A stretch of DNA of 64,000 nucleotides from Symsagittifera roscoffensis. Its lineage: Eukaryota > Xenacoelomorpha > Acoela > Convolutidae. The stretch lies in NCBI RefSeq assembly GCF_963678635.1, contig NC_087065.1, forward strand, positions 36,049,888 through 36,113,887, in the 5' to 3' direction. The notes under the pieces are model-generated. The model worked only from the letters and a program-made list of their open reading frames with translations. It searched no databases and was not told the origin of the DNA. Shown here piece after piece: positions 18,801 to 31,159 of this stretch. Made by a program: the position numbers and the translations under genes. Numbering within the stretch: position 1 is the first letter of the stretch; every line of letters starts with the position of its first letter.

Positions 18801-21319
18801 ATGAGGTTCAAAACCCGAATAATTGCGTTGTTGTGTTGTTTGATGATATTTGCACTATGTTTCATATTCATTCCCAGTGGAGAAATTCCTGTGCCTCATA
18901 TTTACGCAATCACTCCAACTTATGATCATATTACGCAGAAGGCAGAGCTTGTGAGTTTGGTTATTCTTCTGCAAAGAATAGAGAGATTAGTATGGATTGT
19001 CGTAGAGGATAAAGAAAAGAAGTCACAGTGGCTTGCAGATTTTCTTGACGAGAGTGGTTTAAAGTAAGACTTTTTCCCGTAAACAATTTTGTCCACAAGG
19101 ATTTTAACTTCTGGAGGATCTTTCATCTGACATGCTCAATTTCTTGAAAACTCAAATAAAGTACTATCACTTAGCTAGTAATTAGTTCAAACCCATTTCA
19201 GGTTGTAATCTGAACATATTCAAACAGTTTCATTTTATGTTATATCGACTTAGTCAAATTATTTTGCTTAATTTTGAGGGCAAAATAAATCCATGTGGGA
19301 TTAAATTGCAGTTTGGATGGGTCGTAGTAACTTTTAAATTAAATGAAATTTTTTATCAACAGTTTTGATTTCGGCTCAACAGGTTTCGACCCAAAGCTTG
19401 TCTCATTTGTTGCCGCTCGGTAAATGATTTCCAGTTTTCAAGTTGTGTTTTTGAACTTCATGTGTTGCAAATATGAAGTTTTTGTAGCTGTGATTTTTGT
19501 CAAGTTATTGTTTTTAAAGTAATTTAAATTTCCGGCATAAATTTTTCAGATTTTTTTCGATTACTGTTTTTTTATGCACTATTTTGTAGCGCAATGTGTT
19601 TTTGCATCGCAAGTGTTGCTGCGCTTCGCCTCCGTGTAGACTAAAAGCAGATAAACAATTCACATAACAAAACTGTTAAAATGAAAAGCGTAATTCAGGG
19701 TTTAATTGAAAGCTTGAAAAGCTTTGTTATAAATATCAAACAATTTACGCTTGTTTATATATTCAAGTCAATTTTATTTTAACTGTTAGACATTGCCTGT
19801 TATGGTAATTTCATAGTGTCTACCTTTCCCTGTTAGATCTAATACATATCAGCCAAACAAAATTCTAGAAGGGTTAAATCTCTAAAAATTTGAGTAAATT
19901 GTTTAAAATTTATTTTTAAGCAAAGATTTTGGGTTTTATATAGTAAAAATCACGTTTCTTGACTATCAAGCAAAAACATTTTCTCTTATAAAGGTTTTTG
20001 AAGATTTAACTCTTGTAGAACTTTGTTGATCTGTGTAAGAGGCTTCTTGTGATATATATTCCTCATCAATTAACAAAGTAGTTTCAGCGTAATTTTTGAT
20101 TAATTGGAAAAAGCCAAAATGACCCATTTTTGGGGTAAAATTTTGGTTGAGAATTTTGAAGAAAAATTAAACCATATTAATTCTGATGAAATTCTGAGCA
20201 ACTTTTGTTCCCCTCTTTTTTGTCTAATCTTAACCCAATTTGAGAAAAACGCGTTTGAAAATTCAAGTTTTGTTCGTTTTGTCCGGATAATTTAAATCAG
20301 CACTGTATTAATCCTGTTTTTAAATATGGTTAAATTGAGTCTCATATCACCGTCTGCGTTGCCCATTGACTGTCCTAAGTTTTATTAAAGCTTTTATTTT
20401 TAGCTTTGTTCATTTAAACGCACCTACGCCAGACACTTTTCGTAACGAGAAAGTGAATGGGAAACTTTACATGCCGAAAGGCGTTGAGCAGAGGAATGCA
20501 GGGCTGACGTGGTTGCGAACTCATAATGTGTACGACGGTGTAGTCTACTTCATGGATGATGATAACACCTATCACCCTCGGGTGAGTCATTGAAACACTC
20601 CAAGCCCAGTTCTTAAGTTGAGAATTATTACCTTGGATGAATACTTGCTAATTGGAAAATAGCAATTGGTGAAGCTTTATACATCGTTTGTTGTCTATTT
20701 CTGAAGACTGGCCCAAGAATTGTTTGAAAATTGAAGGTTATAATCAAAAGTCGAGTTGTTCGGAAAACAAAATAGTTTAATTTAGATGTTCTCGAAAAAG
20801 CATTATCAGCCCTCCTTATGATTTTTTTGAATACTTATGTTAGCAGTATTGTCGAAAACGCTGTGTTTGTTTGTGTTCCACGAGTTCGGCCTGACCTTTA
20901 TATAAAAAGTCTCCATTTAATATTCAATTGTGCTATAGGTTTTCGATGAGATGAGACACACTAAACGTGTGTCAATATGGCCTGTGGGATTCGCCGGTGG
21001 GGCTTTAGTGGAATCTCCTGTCGTTGGAAGAAACGGAAAAGTGGTCGGATTCATCGGTGGTTTTGCCAAACACCGGATGTTCCCGGTGGATATGGCCGGA
21101 TTTGCAGTTAACGTTGAACACATACTGAACAGTGATGCAGTATTCAGCAGACTAGAAACAATGGGCATCCTAGAAACGAGGTTTTTGGAGGACTTGGGAT
21201 TCATTTTGGACGATTTGGAACCAAAAGCCGACAATTGTATGACGGTTCTAGCCTGGCACACGAAGTTAAGTCAGCCGAAGTTGAAATATGACGTTGACTG
21301 GAAAGGCGGGGAGGTTTAA
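18801..21319 (+). CDS. Beta-1,3-glucuronosyltransferase (GT43, B3GAT family)
   Basis: Exons are 18801-19063, 20404-20581 and 20939-21319; both introns are GT-AG (GTAAGA/TTTTTAG and GTGAGT/CTATAG) and the joined length is 273 codons. Residues about 5-22 are a single hydrophobic segment, as in a Golgi type II membrane enzyme, followed by an unusually short stem. The catalytic domain shows the GT43 landmarks: IYAITPTYDH at the donor site, WIVVEDK, the metal-binding DDDNTY at the end of exon 2, RVSIWPVGFAGG, MFPVDMAGFAVN with the probable catalytic acid region, and LEPKADN near the end. It should transfer glucuronic acid from UDP-GlcA to galactose: the glycosaminoglycan linker if B3GAT3-like, the HNK-1 epitope if B3GAT1/2-like. 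The start ATG 18801 is the first in frame; an upstream coding exon joining at 18748 is possible. AATAAA at 21472 and 21747 could serve 3' end formation. Confidence 0.88.
19064..20403. other. Intron 1 of the glucuronosyltransferase gene
   Basis: 1,340 bases between donor GTAAGA at 19064 and acceptor TTTTTAG at 20403. AT-rich; no repeat or coding frame recognised. The split codon gives Asn, which agrees with the family at this position. Confidence 0.7.
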
Positions 21320-22016
21320 TTGTCTTGATATTCTATCCTCCAGGGTTTGCACATGTGTAATGCAGAATCGTACTGAAGATACTAGAGTTGAATCAGAAAG
21401 AGGGTCAGAATTGCAAGGCTTAGTTTTCTGATTTATATTTCTTATTTGAAGTGTTAATGAACAAGGTGCGAAATAAATTGAGTAAAATTTTATTTTCTTC
21501 AGGGGATCTTGTGTTAGATATCCTAAGAGTAGAAAATCAATTCAGTTGTTTTCATTCTGAAGATATTTATCAAAAAAAAAGTGACGATCGCATAAGTTCA
21601 CCGAGCATTAAGGTGTCGTATATTTTAGTATGATATACGAGAAAAAACGTTGAAAAATGACTTCTTCAGAAAAATCAAACCTCGAGTTTATTAACACTTT
21701 TCATATTGTCTGTTGTTTGTAGTCTGTTTTGTCATCATGGAACTGAAATAAAGAAAAAGTGAGCAATTTTGAATCTCTGTATCATTATCAATAAACGTGA
21801 TCAGTTGCATAACTAAATTTATTTGATAAAAGCTTGATAGCGATCGGGTTGTTATGCCTGTTGTTGCTGTGCTAAAGTATAATTGTAAATAGGTGCTAAA
21901 TATTTTGTATAGTTAAATGAAATTTTAAATGGAACTCATCACTCTTTGATACTTTTTAACTTTATCACAACAAAATTAAAAATCAGTAGCCAGAATTTTT
22001 TGATTTCATCGCATTG
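21320..22016. other. Non-coding gap, 3' flank of the glucuronosyltransferase
   Basis: AT-rich. AATAAA at 21472-21477 and 21747-21752 are candidate poly(A) signals. No other feature seen. Confidence 0.4.
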
Positions 22017-22210
22017 TAGGCTCTTAGCATAGTGGTAAGGCGTTCACTTCGTGATCGCCATATCGTGTAAGCGATCCCGTGCCATGGCAATGATAGTCTG
22101 CGAGGACGAACTCTCGCTTGACTTACAGCTTCAGGTCTACCACAACCTGACCGATTTCGGCTGCAATAGTGGTACCACGTGAAAGTTTCTAGACGCAAAA
22201 AAAAAATAAC
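22017..22210 (+). repeat. tRNA-derived SINE
   Basis: A tRNA-like 5' part starts GGCTCTTAGCATAGTGG, with a good polymerase III A box (TAGCATAGTGG). It has a B-box-like GTAAGCGATCCCGTG about 45 bases later. A tRNA-unrelated body follows, ending in a run of ten A's near 22198-22207. The tRNA-like part does not fold cleanly (mismatched anticodon stem), so it is a SINE or tRNA pseudogene, not a functional tRNA. No other copy of this family was recognised in the window. Confidence 0.65.
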
Positions 22211-22435
22211 TCAGTCTGGAATGTGGGAAATAAGAGAAACGGAGTATACATAGTCAGGCTGCAAAGCCTTTCATATATCCTTTGCAAATCGCAGAAACGA
22301 CAGTTATTAATTGTCAAAGTCATTCATTAGTTATTTCCCTGCAGTTAACGCGTCTTTCAGAAGAGCAAATGTGTTTTGCTTCGTTTGATTCTGCGATCAA
22401 TCATCCGCTAGGAGTTCCGACGAGCTGACTGAATT

Positions 22436-24700
22436 ATGGAAAGCGATGATACGAGCGTACCAATGCTGGGTTCACAGACCACCAGCAGCAGCCGCGGTCG
22501 AGTGTCCCTTCTCAAAGTGCGACATGTCTCAATTATTGCAAGTCTACTACCAGCATCAGCTTTAATAATATGTGTTCTAACCTCTCTTCACATGCATTTC
22601 TATCAGACTACAAACACACATTGCAAAGTGAAGAACTGGCTGCCCTCTTTAAGTGCCCTAGTTGCTCTCCGACCGGAAAAGTATATCTGGAAAACAGCAG
22701 TGGCGCTGCACTTCTGGCCCCGCGTGATGATGATGGTTACGTATTTTCAGTACAACAGAATGTAAGTGATGTGAACGCTATTTACAACTGAGTGTCAATC
22801 AATAAAGTGATCACACTTTTTAATGCCGCATCGTTTGTTTTTTGAGGAAAGGACCTTGAAGTTTTATCACAATTTTGCGATTTGAATTAATTTTTAAATA
22901 TTGAAATTCGTTCACTAAATGGCAGGCAAATTAAATTCTCATTTTGTGTTTGCGAAATGCAACATCTCTTCTGTGTCGCAAATTGGGTTAGTTTTATGTA
23001 AAATGTCAATCATAAAAGGCTTTTGTATTTGAAAAAGCTTCGATTTGATTTACTCTTTTCTTCGAAACCATATTTTTATGTTTCCTATAGTTCATTGACA
23101 GTTTTCGAAGTCATGTGCTGAAACAAATTATCCTCTCACAAAAACAGAACTTGAAGATGCAAATGGCGTGGAAAAACGTTTTTAGTATCAAAAAGAATCA
23201 TCGTCCTATCAGTTGTCTGCTTAAGTTTTGTCGGCTTAGTTGCCACCTCGTAGAACTGTTTGTTTTATACGCAATTTAGATTGTAGTTGCTCTCAGTGCT
23301 TTGATTTAATTCAGCTGTTTGTAATTTCTCCACTTCGTTTTTTCGCTGAAAACTTTTTTCTGCCCAAATGATTTCGGTTTGTATTTTATTGGTTTAGTGA
23401 ACTAATGTTTAGTCGTTTCACGTAAAAAGTAGTTTTTATGCTCATCTCTGGATCGCATAAACTGCTAAAAATTTTTTTCTGTTTTTCCGTTTGATTGGTT
23501 TCGGTCTATATTATATCGGCTCAATGGGCTCATATTGCATCTTTCGACGAGTGATAAAAATTTGTGCGTGCGTGTGTTTTAAGGTTGAGTGGGACTTAAA
23601 AATTTTCATTAACCTGAAATTTTTTCGATTTGTGTTTCTGCTTTTTGTCTTTGTATTTTCCTTTATTGGCTTAAAAAGTTTCGCCCTATATTATATTGGC
23701 TTAGTGGCCTCATATTGTTTCATTTGGCGAGCAAAAAAGTTGTGTATGTGTGTGACTTGTTAACTTTTTATAAGACTGTCTAGTTGATTTTTTTAGGCTT
23801 AAAGGCTTTCTGCTAAAGTATTTTTGATTTGTTACTGCTTGTTAAGTTTTCTTCCGATGCTGATTTGACTTTCTGTTGTCTTGGAATGTTTTTGGTTTTC
23901 AAAACTAGCCTGATTTATTTTAATAGATCTAGTTTTTTTTCACATTTTCGATTTTTTTTGTCTCTGCGTCTTTCTTGTTTTGTATCGCAAGTGGTGCGAA
24001 GCACAGGTTTGCGTCTGTGTAATTTTTTTAAATTCAATTTTGTCTAAATAGGCAATGTACTAGAATTTAACTAAGAATTAAGTATCAACCATTAAAGATT
24101 CTTGAAGTTTAATGCGCTTTAACGTGATGTGATGCTTTTGCAACCGTATGCTGGCAATGGTTGTTTCATTTTGCGTAAAAAGTAAGCTTAATTTGAACAG
24201 TATACCTCATGCCAAAATGGTTTATATTTAATAGTAAATACTTGATTTGTTTCAGGAGAGATAGTTCTTTCTGGTCATGGCTGGTGGAAATCATTTTCTT
24301 CTTGGAGCTAACCTGCCTCACTGTATTGACCTGTGTCACGAGTCTGGACAATTTCAGAGTTCACAGAAACAGTTTTTTTGCTTTCATTGCCTTTTCCACT
24401 CTTCACATGGTAGTGAGAGTGCATCAAAGCAGACGTCTTTTAAAAAGGAACTACATGACGTTAACGCTAGTGAAAAGAAAACTAATGATTACTGTGCTTT
24501 ACTTTGTATCCGTTATTCTAGCTGCCCTAATGTACATCATGCATAATACATTATGTATTGCAGGGTTCTATACCTTATTTGCTTTATGTGAATACATAGT
24601 TGTCATTATAAATTTGACCTTTCATAATTTAGTGGCCTCTAATTTCTCAGATCATCTTTTATTTATAAAACCTGGTGAGCTATTCGCCATATCTGCTTAG
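22436..24700 (+). CDS. PGAP2: PGAP2, post-GPI-attachment to proteins factor 2
   Basis: Exons 22436-22761 and 24256-24700, GT-AG intron (GTAAGT / TTGTTTCAG), joined length 256 residues, close to the vertebrate protein. Diagnostic features in order: a first membrane segment (about residues 25-50), THCKVKNWLPSLSA, KYIWK with LHFWPR, a membrane segment with ELTCLTVLTCVTS, VHRNSFFAFIA, then MHNTLCIAGFYTLFALCEYIVV and a last segment before NLTFHN. The family sits in Golgi/ER membranes and takes part in lipid remodelling of GPI anchors. The start is the first ATG in frame with an acidic N-terminus. An AATAAA at 22801, at the beginning of the intron, could end a truncated transcript. The gene looks intact. 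Confidence 0.92.
22762..24255. other. PGAP2 intron with diverged repeat units
   Basis: 1,494 bases. Contains at least two related units, at about 23499-23620 and 23689-23800, both beginning TCG(G/C)(T/C)CTATATTATAT(C/T)GGCT and running into (C/G)TCATATTG; the start-to-start distance is 190. A third relative lies at about 57296-57420 inside an inverted-repeat element. The rest is T-rich. Confidence 0.5.
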
Positions 24701-25792
24701 AAGTCGGATCGGATCTCGTTAACATTTCCCACTGAGATTCATAATGAAGTTTTCGACCATTTAATTGTTAAACCTTGCAAATTTTGTACCTTGTTCTCCA
24801 TGTTTTGCTAGGGGGTGAATCGGTATAGCTAACAAGATCCGGCCGATCAATGCATGGCAATATATCTATGTTTTTCGCAATGTTCTGACCACTTCACAAA
24901 GTGGGAAGGAGTGTTTTTTTTTGCACGCAGGGTTTCTATCATTCAAGGGTAAAAGACTAATTGTAATTGATAAAGACTTTTATAGCTCGTGATGATTTTT
25001 TTCCAACCATCGGCAAACTCAGCTATCGAGCTGCAAAAATGTAAAGCTAACAAAAAATGTGAATGACTTTTAGTTTCAAAAATGGATTCCAATTTTCTGA
25101 CTTCGCAGCGGAGTAGAAAAAAAATTTGTTGATCCAGTTTTCTCTAAATGGGATAACATAAGAAAATCTGCCACCATAAACAATTCTTGAAATTCAAAAA
25201 ACTTTGACGTGATATTATTTTCTTTAATTCGAAAGTTGAAAAATGTTCACTTAACTTCAGTCTTTCTCTCCATGAAAGCGGCAAAAAATAATAAAATTAA
25301 AGAACAAGAGTTGTTTTTCAAAGTACCGTTAGAATGAGAATATTTTGAACTGTTTGCACAGCAACTGGCTGCTTGTGAAATGAGATAGAAGAAATGAAAT
25401 TTAGGCAGTGTTTAGTGAATTTTGCTGATCTTTTTGGCAAGCATAATCAAAGCGAAAGGTGCTTAAAATTAAATCATTCTTAATTAAATCATTTGTATAT
25501 TTCATTCAGTGTACAAAATCAAACAATAGTCTGTAAATAAAAATGCGTTATTGTCTGAATAATTTGATACAGACAATTAATTGAATTTGAAGTCAGCGTT
25601 TTTCGCACAAAAAATTGAATTACTTGGGTATGCATAGGGCCTTCTTTGAATATCGTAAATTGAATTTCATGAAGCTCATAATTTCATCAGTAAATACAAA
25701 AACATTTGTTAGTTAAGGCAACAGGAGCACAATTATTTGACCAAGCAAATTTTTAGAACCCAATAAATACACGACGCCGAAGTCTTAATAAT
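24701..25792. other. Non-coding gap after PGAP2
   Basis: AT-rich sequence without a recognised gene, RNA or repeat. No strong poly(A) signal is visible close to the PGAP2 stop. Confidence 0.4.
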
Positions 25793-26001
25793 ATGTCTGT
25801 GATTGAATCGTCTGATGATTCAATTGACGCTCTACGGCAAGCTCAGAAAACTAATCTGCCACCTTGGGAAACAGAAAAGGAAAATTTCGTAGTCAACCTT
25901 CAAATAGTATGTAATTCGATTTTAGTAAGCAGTGCTTTGGGACGTTAAGCTTGCTCTTTCCTTAGCTATTTGACGAAGCACGTTTTTTAAAATTATATTA
26001 G
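25793..26001 (+). CDS. Candidate small spliced gene or first exon, unknown
   Basis: ATG 25793 opens 38 hydrophilic codons (MSVIESSDDSIDALRQ, then LPPWETEKENFVVNLQI) ending exactly at a GTATGT donor (25907). A pyrimidine-rich CTCTTTCCTTAG acceptor lies 59 bases on; the next in-frame sequence (LFDEARFLKLY) stops at 25999-26001. Joined, this would be a 49-residue protein. It may instead be only the first exon of a larger gene. Not recognised. The codon composition of the first exon differs from the surrounding AT-rich DNA, which is why it is listed. Confidence 0.3.
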
Positions 26002-26229
26002 GATTTGATTGAACAAAGAGTATTTAAACTTGTTTGAGTCGCTGTGTTAGAATGTCGATTAGAATGAAGTCATAGTTTTTGTAGATGATCAATGGTATAT
26101 CTTCCTGGCTACAAAGTCAGTTAGCTTCAAAATGCTAAAGGGAAGGTAATTTACGCTCGCCAAGAACAAGTGCAAATGTCAACAAAATGAAACTGGTTCC
26201 AGCTGTGGAAATAGCACCACTACAACCCT

Positions 26230-28183
26230 TTCGTTTTTGGGCGCGCAGAAAGCATGCTCGGACCGTGTTTTTGGTTTCGAAGCAGCCAAAGTCGGCTGTG
26301 CTGCTCCGTCTATTAATCCTCATTCTGCTCTCACGTCCCGGGATCAATCCCATACCTGTTCTCCTTGTAACTCAAGACATGCTCCCACACAATCAATTGT
26401 GTGGTGCCATATATGCGAATAGATCCACCTCAAACGCAGTGAACTTGCTAACTTAAAGCAACACCGTCGAATTTTTTACTCGCTTGTATAAATAACCACA
26501 TCCTACCCCCTCCCAGTATCAAAAATCAACGTGTTAGAAATACTTTTTCCCGAGCATACAGCCCCCGACTAACCCAAGCATTCGCCGATATCTCAGCGAC
26601 CCCCTTGCGTCTATTTCTACCGCTAAATCCCTCATTTTTTAACTTAATTATTCTGGCAAATCTGAGGAAACAACCGAAATAGTAGAACTAATGTACGAAT
26701 ACCAGGTACTCTTTGCAGTTTTCCAAGAAACTAAATGAACTGAGAAAAATTTGTAGTCAATCGTTTGGTCCGAACGAAACTGTAATAAGAAGAAATCACC
26801 CGCGAGAGTGAGGAGGCCTTCTAAATGACATACACACAACGCATATGAAGAATGAAAAGCAAACAATGGAGAATGGTATTATGACGTTAGAAACTCTGAT
26901 TTTTACTATACTGGCAAATAACCAAAGCCTCATTTTAACAAATTTTTATATCCCCCGCGCAGCAGTTGCGCTTAAGATTATTAGGCCTCAGTGGCTCAAC
27001 TACTCACAGAAGATAATGCAATCGTCATGGGACAGATTCATTCCCTCTCACCCCTTAAGTATCAAAACCTAGCTGAAGACAAAAAGAAATTACGGATTCA
27101 ATTTTTACACCACGAAATAATCATAATCAGAACCGCTTGCCATTTGGTAACACTTCATCCTCTTCACCGGTTATCTCTCCAGCTTCATCATCTTTCTTGC
27201 TCTCTCTAACTTGGAAACTTCTTAACTTAGGACTCGGACCATCTTATAATTTGAATAAATATCCCTTCAACTGATTTCTGCATCCCGTTCTCTTCAAAAA
27301 AAAACTTTCATTAATCTTAATAAAGCAAACTGGAAATTTTTACCGTAAAAATATAAAAATTTTAAACACTGGTTTTTTACACGATGTAAGCAATGCTGGA
27401 TATTTTAAGAAACATCATTTTAAAATCAGCAAAGAACGCATGGCGTCATGAAATTTTTACTCCGATTTTAAGCGACAAAACAAGTTGACAAAGGAACGAT
27501 ACAAACATAGACTAGAAGAACCATCACACCATGTCTTAAAGACTTTAAGCTGTAACCTTATAAAGAAAACTGCAAAAAAAAAGAAAGTGGCACAAGTTGA
27601 TGACGTGTGGTGGCTCAAATTTCGCAGCAAGTAAATTTTGAAAATTAGTCTGCTCCCTTATCGGAACAATATCGGCTGCAGGGTATTCCCTATCTCTTTA
27701 TATGAAAAAGCTTTAGAAGGTAAGATAAACAGAACATGCGTTTATCGCGCAATTTACTAAATTGCGAGCTCACAAATTAGACAAAGTGCAACGGGAAACC
27801 ACGAGGAAATTTTTAAAATTAAGTTTAAACGAGCCACTATACATCTTACCATGCGAAACTGAGGCAGCTTTTAAAGCAGCAAAACGATCGAGAGCACTGG
27901 GTCCCGATGGCCTCCGGGCAAACATCTGGGCCACTGACTGTTGGCGTTTCAACGCATCTTCTAAACATACCTTTTTAAGTGAAACAAAATACCTCAAATC
28001 TAGTGGAAGAATTCAAAGATCGTTCCCTTGCCGAAAGCAAGCAAAGCTTCGTAAATCTTAGACTAGTACCACCCTGATTCAATTTTAAGTCCGGCAATTA
28101 AACTTCGAGAAAGTTTAATCCACCCAACTCTATCTAAATTTTCCCCAAATCAGTTCATCAGCATAGTTTTCGATCCCTACACT
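26230..28183 (+). pseudogene. Decayed LINE (LINE-A), 5' and middle part
   Basis: Many stops and frameshifts, but the order of a jockey/CR1-like ORF2 is visible. A Cys-rich stretch (CSPCNSRHAPTQ, VWCHICE) lies at about 26340-26420. An AP-endonuclease remnant lies at about 26720-26970; it includes TNFYIPRAA and lines up with the same segment of LINE-B, which has RNVYIPPSS. The RT entry motif is at about 27860-27930 (EAAFKAAKRSRALGPDGL, matching the conserved GPDG). RT sequence continues to 28183, where LINE-B interrupts it. It resumes at 31160. Confidence 0.7.
28172..28183. repeat. Target-site duplication of LINE-B, left copy
   Basis: GATCCCTACACT at 28172-28183 recurs at 31160-31171. Both copies lie at the edges of the - strand LINE, and LINE-A coding sequence continues across the pair. 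Confidence 0.8.
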
Positions 28184-31159
28184 GTTGTTGTAGTTGCCTC
28201 TCGCCGGGGCCCTACATTGTGGGGTGTACCCCGGCCAGGTCAATGAAACGGGCGGCTTCCACCGGTTTTGTCCAAAGGGCAGTGAGGGGGAGGTCAGTGG
28301 GGTTTGTGGGGCACTGGAAGAGGTGGGCAGTCGTGTGGGGGGCTGTATGGCAGAGGGGACAGGAGGACCCTTGGTCTGGTTCGAGCCTGGCCGTACGACA
28401 ACAGGTGTTGACTGTAGCCAGACCGAAGTTGGCTGAGGGTCCTCCGAGTACGTCTGGGTAGGTTCTTCTCCTCTCGGACGTTGACAGGAGGGGGTCTTGT
28501 ACCGAGGACTCCAGACGGTGGATATGACTGGGTTGTCGTCGCCACCGTCTCTGTGTGCACAGTTTTCAGGAGCCGTCGGTACTCCTTCGTTGGTAGCGGC
28601 AGGTCAACGCCTTCGAGGAGGTGTTCCAGACGGGGGACATGGGCAGAGACTAGTGTGGGTTTCATTTTGCGGGGGGGGAGGAGGTTTCTCGAGGAGTCTC
28701 TGACCAGGGTGTTCGGGGAGGTGGCAAGCCAAGAGATGTTGTGTTGCAAGCATTGCCGTGTGGGCTTTCACCGGGAGCACCTGCGTCTCTTCGTGTAGGT
28801 GGCTTTGGGGGGCCATTAGATGGTTCCCGGTGGCGACCCGCAGAGCCGCGTTTTGGATGGTCTGCAGACGCTTGACACTGGTCTCGGATGCGACTGTAGA
28901 CCAAACTGGGGCCGCGTATTCGAGACAAGGCCTGACCAGGGCTTTGAAAGTCACGAGTAGCGTTTCCGTGTCCTGACCCCAGTCCGTGCCTGCCAGGGCC
29001 TTCATGGCGTTGACCGCCCTGGAGGCGTTGGAGGCAGCGACCCTGCAATGTTCCCCGAACTTGAACATCGGGTCAAACCTGACACCAAGTACTTTGGGGT
29101 GTTTTTCCAACTTGAGCGGGATATCTGCCACCGTCAAGTGTGGTTGTACGTTGCATTCCTTTGTGTCAGGCGTGAGTAATGTTACAGCGCATTTTCCGGG
29201 GGAGAGTGCGAGTTTGAGGGGTTGAAAGTAGGACGTTAGGGAGTCGAGGTATGGCTGCAACTTAGCGGTGATGATATTGATCTTCGGCCCGCTGGCCCAG
29301 GGCGTCACGTCGTCTGCGTAGCTCACCACGTTGACACCCTCGGGAGGGGAGGGGAGGGAGCCAACGTAGGAGTTAAACAGAGTCGGTGATATGACTGAGC
29401 CTTGCGGAACACCTGTTCGGACAATTCTGGCGGGAGATGTCTCACCGCGGAACAGGGTGCGTGCTTGGCGGCCGGTCAGGTACCCTGAGAGCCAGCGGGT
29501 CAGCGAAGGGGGTAGTGAAGTTCTGCTCAATTTCTCCAGCAGGGTGCGGTGACATACCATATCAAAGGCCTTGGAAAGGTCTAATGTCACCAGTACCGTG
29601 CGGTCTGCCGGTTTCTTTTGGTTGAAACCGTCGGCGACCGCGCTGGAGATTTCGAGCAGGGCAGTTGTGGTTGAGTGGAGGGGGCGGAAGCCGTGTTGGT
29701 GTGGTTCTGGGGTCAGGTGGGATTGAAGTATTGGGAGGATGCAGGCTTCCAAAATTTTGACAGCGGGGCAGAGTAACGAGACGGGGCGGTAGGAGGACTA
29801 GTCCTGTGGGGGTTTTCCGGGCTTGAGTAGTGGTATGACAATTGATTTTTTCCAGATGGCGGGGATTTGGGACTTTGCGAGGGAGCCATTGAAAACTTTG
29901 GTCAGCCAGGCGACGCCGTGCTGTCCGAGGTTTTTCAAATGCAGTGCGTTTAGCCCATCGGGGCCGCACGCATTCGAACTCTTGCACTTGCGGATCGCCT
30001 TGCTGACTTGGGACGGGGTCGTCTGTATGGGGGTTTCGAGGGAAAGTGACTTCAATTTGCGTTTGATGACTCGGTTCTCTTTTGAGCTTTCGTGTTTGAT
30101 GGGGGCCGTATGCTTGTTGAAAAGTCTGGCTTGGTCCTTAGGTCGGGTGTATGTGCGTCCGTCAAACCTGATGGACGGGTTTGGCGGGTCGTGTTTTTTG
30201 CCGTCAATGGTACGAATGGTCCTCCAGAATTTCTCTGGTTTTGTTTTGTGATCAAATGTCTGGAGGTATTCGTGCCATCGGGCAGTTTGGGACTTCCTGA
30301 GGATCATCTCAATTTTGTTGTTGAGGAGTGGCAAGTCTGGGGATGTGGGGTTGTTTGTCCTCAGGGCATCGCGTTGGCTGGTGAGCTGGCCGCTTCTGGC
30401 GGTAGTCCTGGAGTGCTCGTTGGGCGACGGCCAGACGGGATGTGGTGCTTGGCTACCTTGTTTACGATCTCGCGGAACAACCTTTCTCCTTTGTAGGGAT
30501 CGGGCTGCTCCTCGAGAGACGCGAACGCAGCTTCTGTCTCCGACTTGAAGCCGTCCCAGTCCGCGCGGAGGAAGTTTGTGAAGGTCTTGTTCGGGGCTGG
30601 AATTGTCAGGGGACTGGTTGATAGTCTGATGATGACTGGCAGGTGGTCGGAGCTCAGCGTGGTTTCCGTCTCCCAGCTCAGTGTCGACAGGAGATCTTCT
30701 GAGGCAAGGGATACGTCAGGAGAGGTTGCCTGGCCCGAAGTTGGCATACGGGTCGCTGTGGGTGTGTTCAGCGCTCCAAAGCTCGATGCCTCAATTTCGT
30801 CGGCTAGGGTCTTTCCGCGCGAGTCCTGAATGGACGAGCACCAAAGCGGGTCGTGTGCGTTGATGTCGCCCAGTATCAGGGAGCATCTAGTCTCGAGGAA
30901 AGGGGTCAACGAGGGGGTGAAGTTCGAGGGGCAGCTACTGCTGGGGGGGATGTACACGTTTCTTATTGTGAGCACCTCGTTTAGGAGTGGGATTTGAATC
31001 GATTGGTGTTCGAGGGGCTCGCCAGGAGGTGTGTTCTCGTCCACAGGGGTGAAAGGGATTGTGTGGTGCACGAGAAACATAAGTCCTCCGCCGGCTCCGC
31101 TTCCTCGCTCTTTTCGGACTACAGTGTAGTCTTCAAAGACTGGGTTTTTCCCTTTGGCG
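28184..31159 (-). mobile_element. LINE-B, 5'-truncated non-LTR retrotransposon
   Basis: A 2,976-bp insertion on the - strand, flanked by the 12-bp duplication GATCCCTACACT. On the - strand its 3' end is a short 28-base UTR ending in a CAACTACAACAAC-like tail rather than poly(A). The 5' end begins inside the endonuclease domain, so the copy is 5'-truncated, as expected from incomplete reverse transcription. The much higher GC than the neighbouring DNA suggests a younger insertion than LINE-A. Confidence 0.88.
28212..31159 (-). pseudogene. LINE-B ORF2: endonuclease, reverse transcriptase, C-terminal zinc motif
   Basis: Read from 31159 down. The AP-endonuclease lacks its N-terminus (GGGLMFLVHH, RNVYIPPSS, LILGDINAHD, SSDHLPVII). 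A helical linker and RT follow: SNACGPDGL, QHGFRPLHSTTTAL, motif A LDLSKAFD, motif B GVPQGSVISP, motif C SYADDV. The C-terminal part has LSQLRSGYS and a CPLCHTAPH..HLFQCP zinc-like motif before the stop near 28212. Breaks: a frameshift near 30376, an in-frame TAG at 29798-29800, a frameshift at the G run 28671-28678, and another near 28375. The jockey/CR1 clade is the best fit; the clade is not certain. Confidence 0.85.

Noticed and set aside
18623-18925. 100-residue + strand frame at 18623-18925
   Set aside because: It overlaps the glucuronosyltransferase first exon in another frame; no domain.
22017-22090. Functional tRNA gene
   Set aside because: A and B boxes are present, but the anticodon stem has mismatches and position 33 is not T; a body and A tail follow, so it is a SINE.
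30092-30496. + strand frames of 130-140 residues at 29.8-30.5 kb
   Set aside because: Antisense shadows of the GC-rich LINE-B ORF2.
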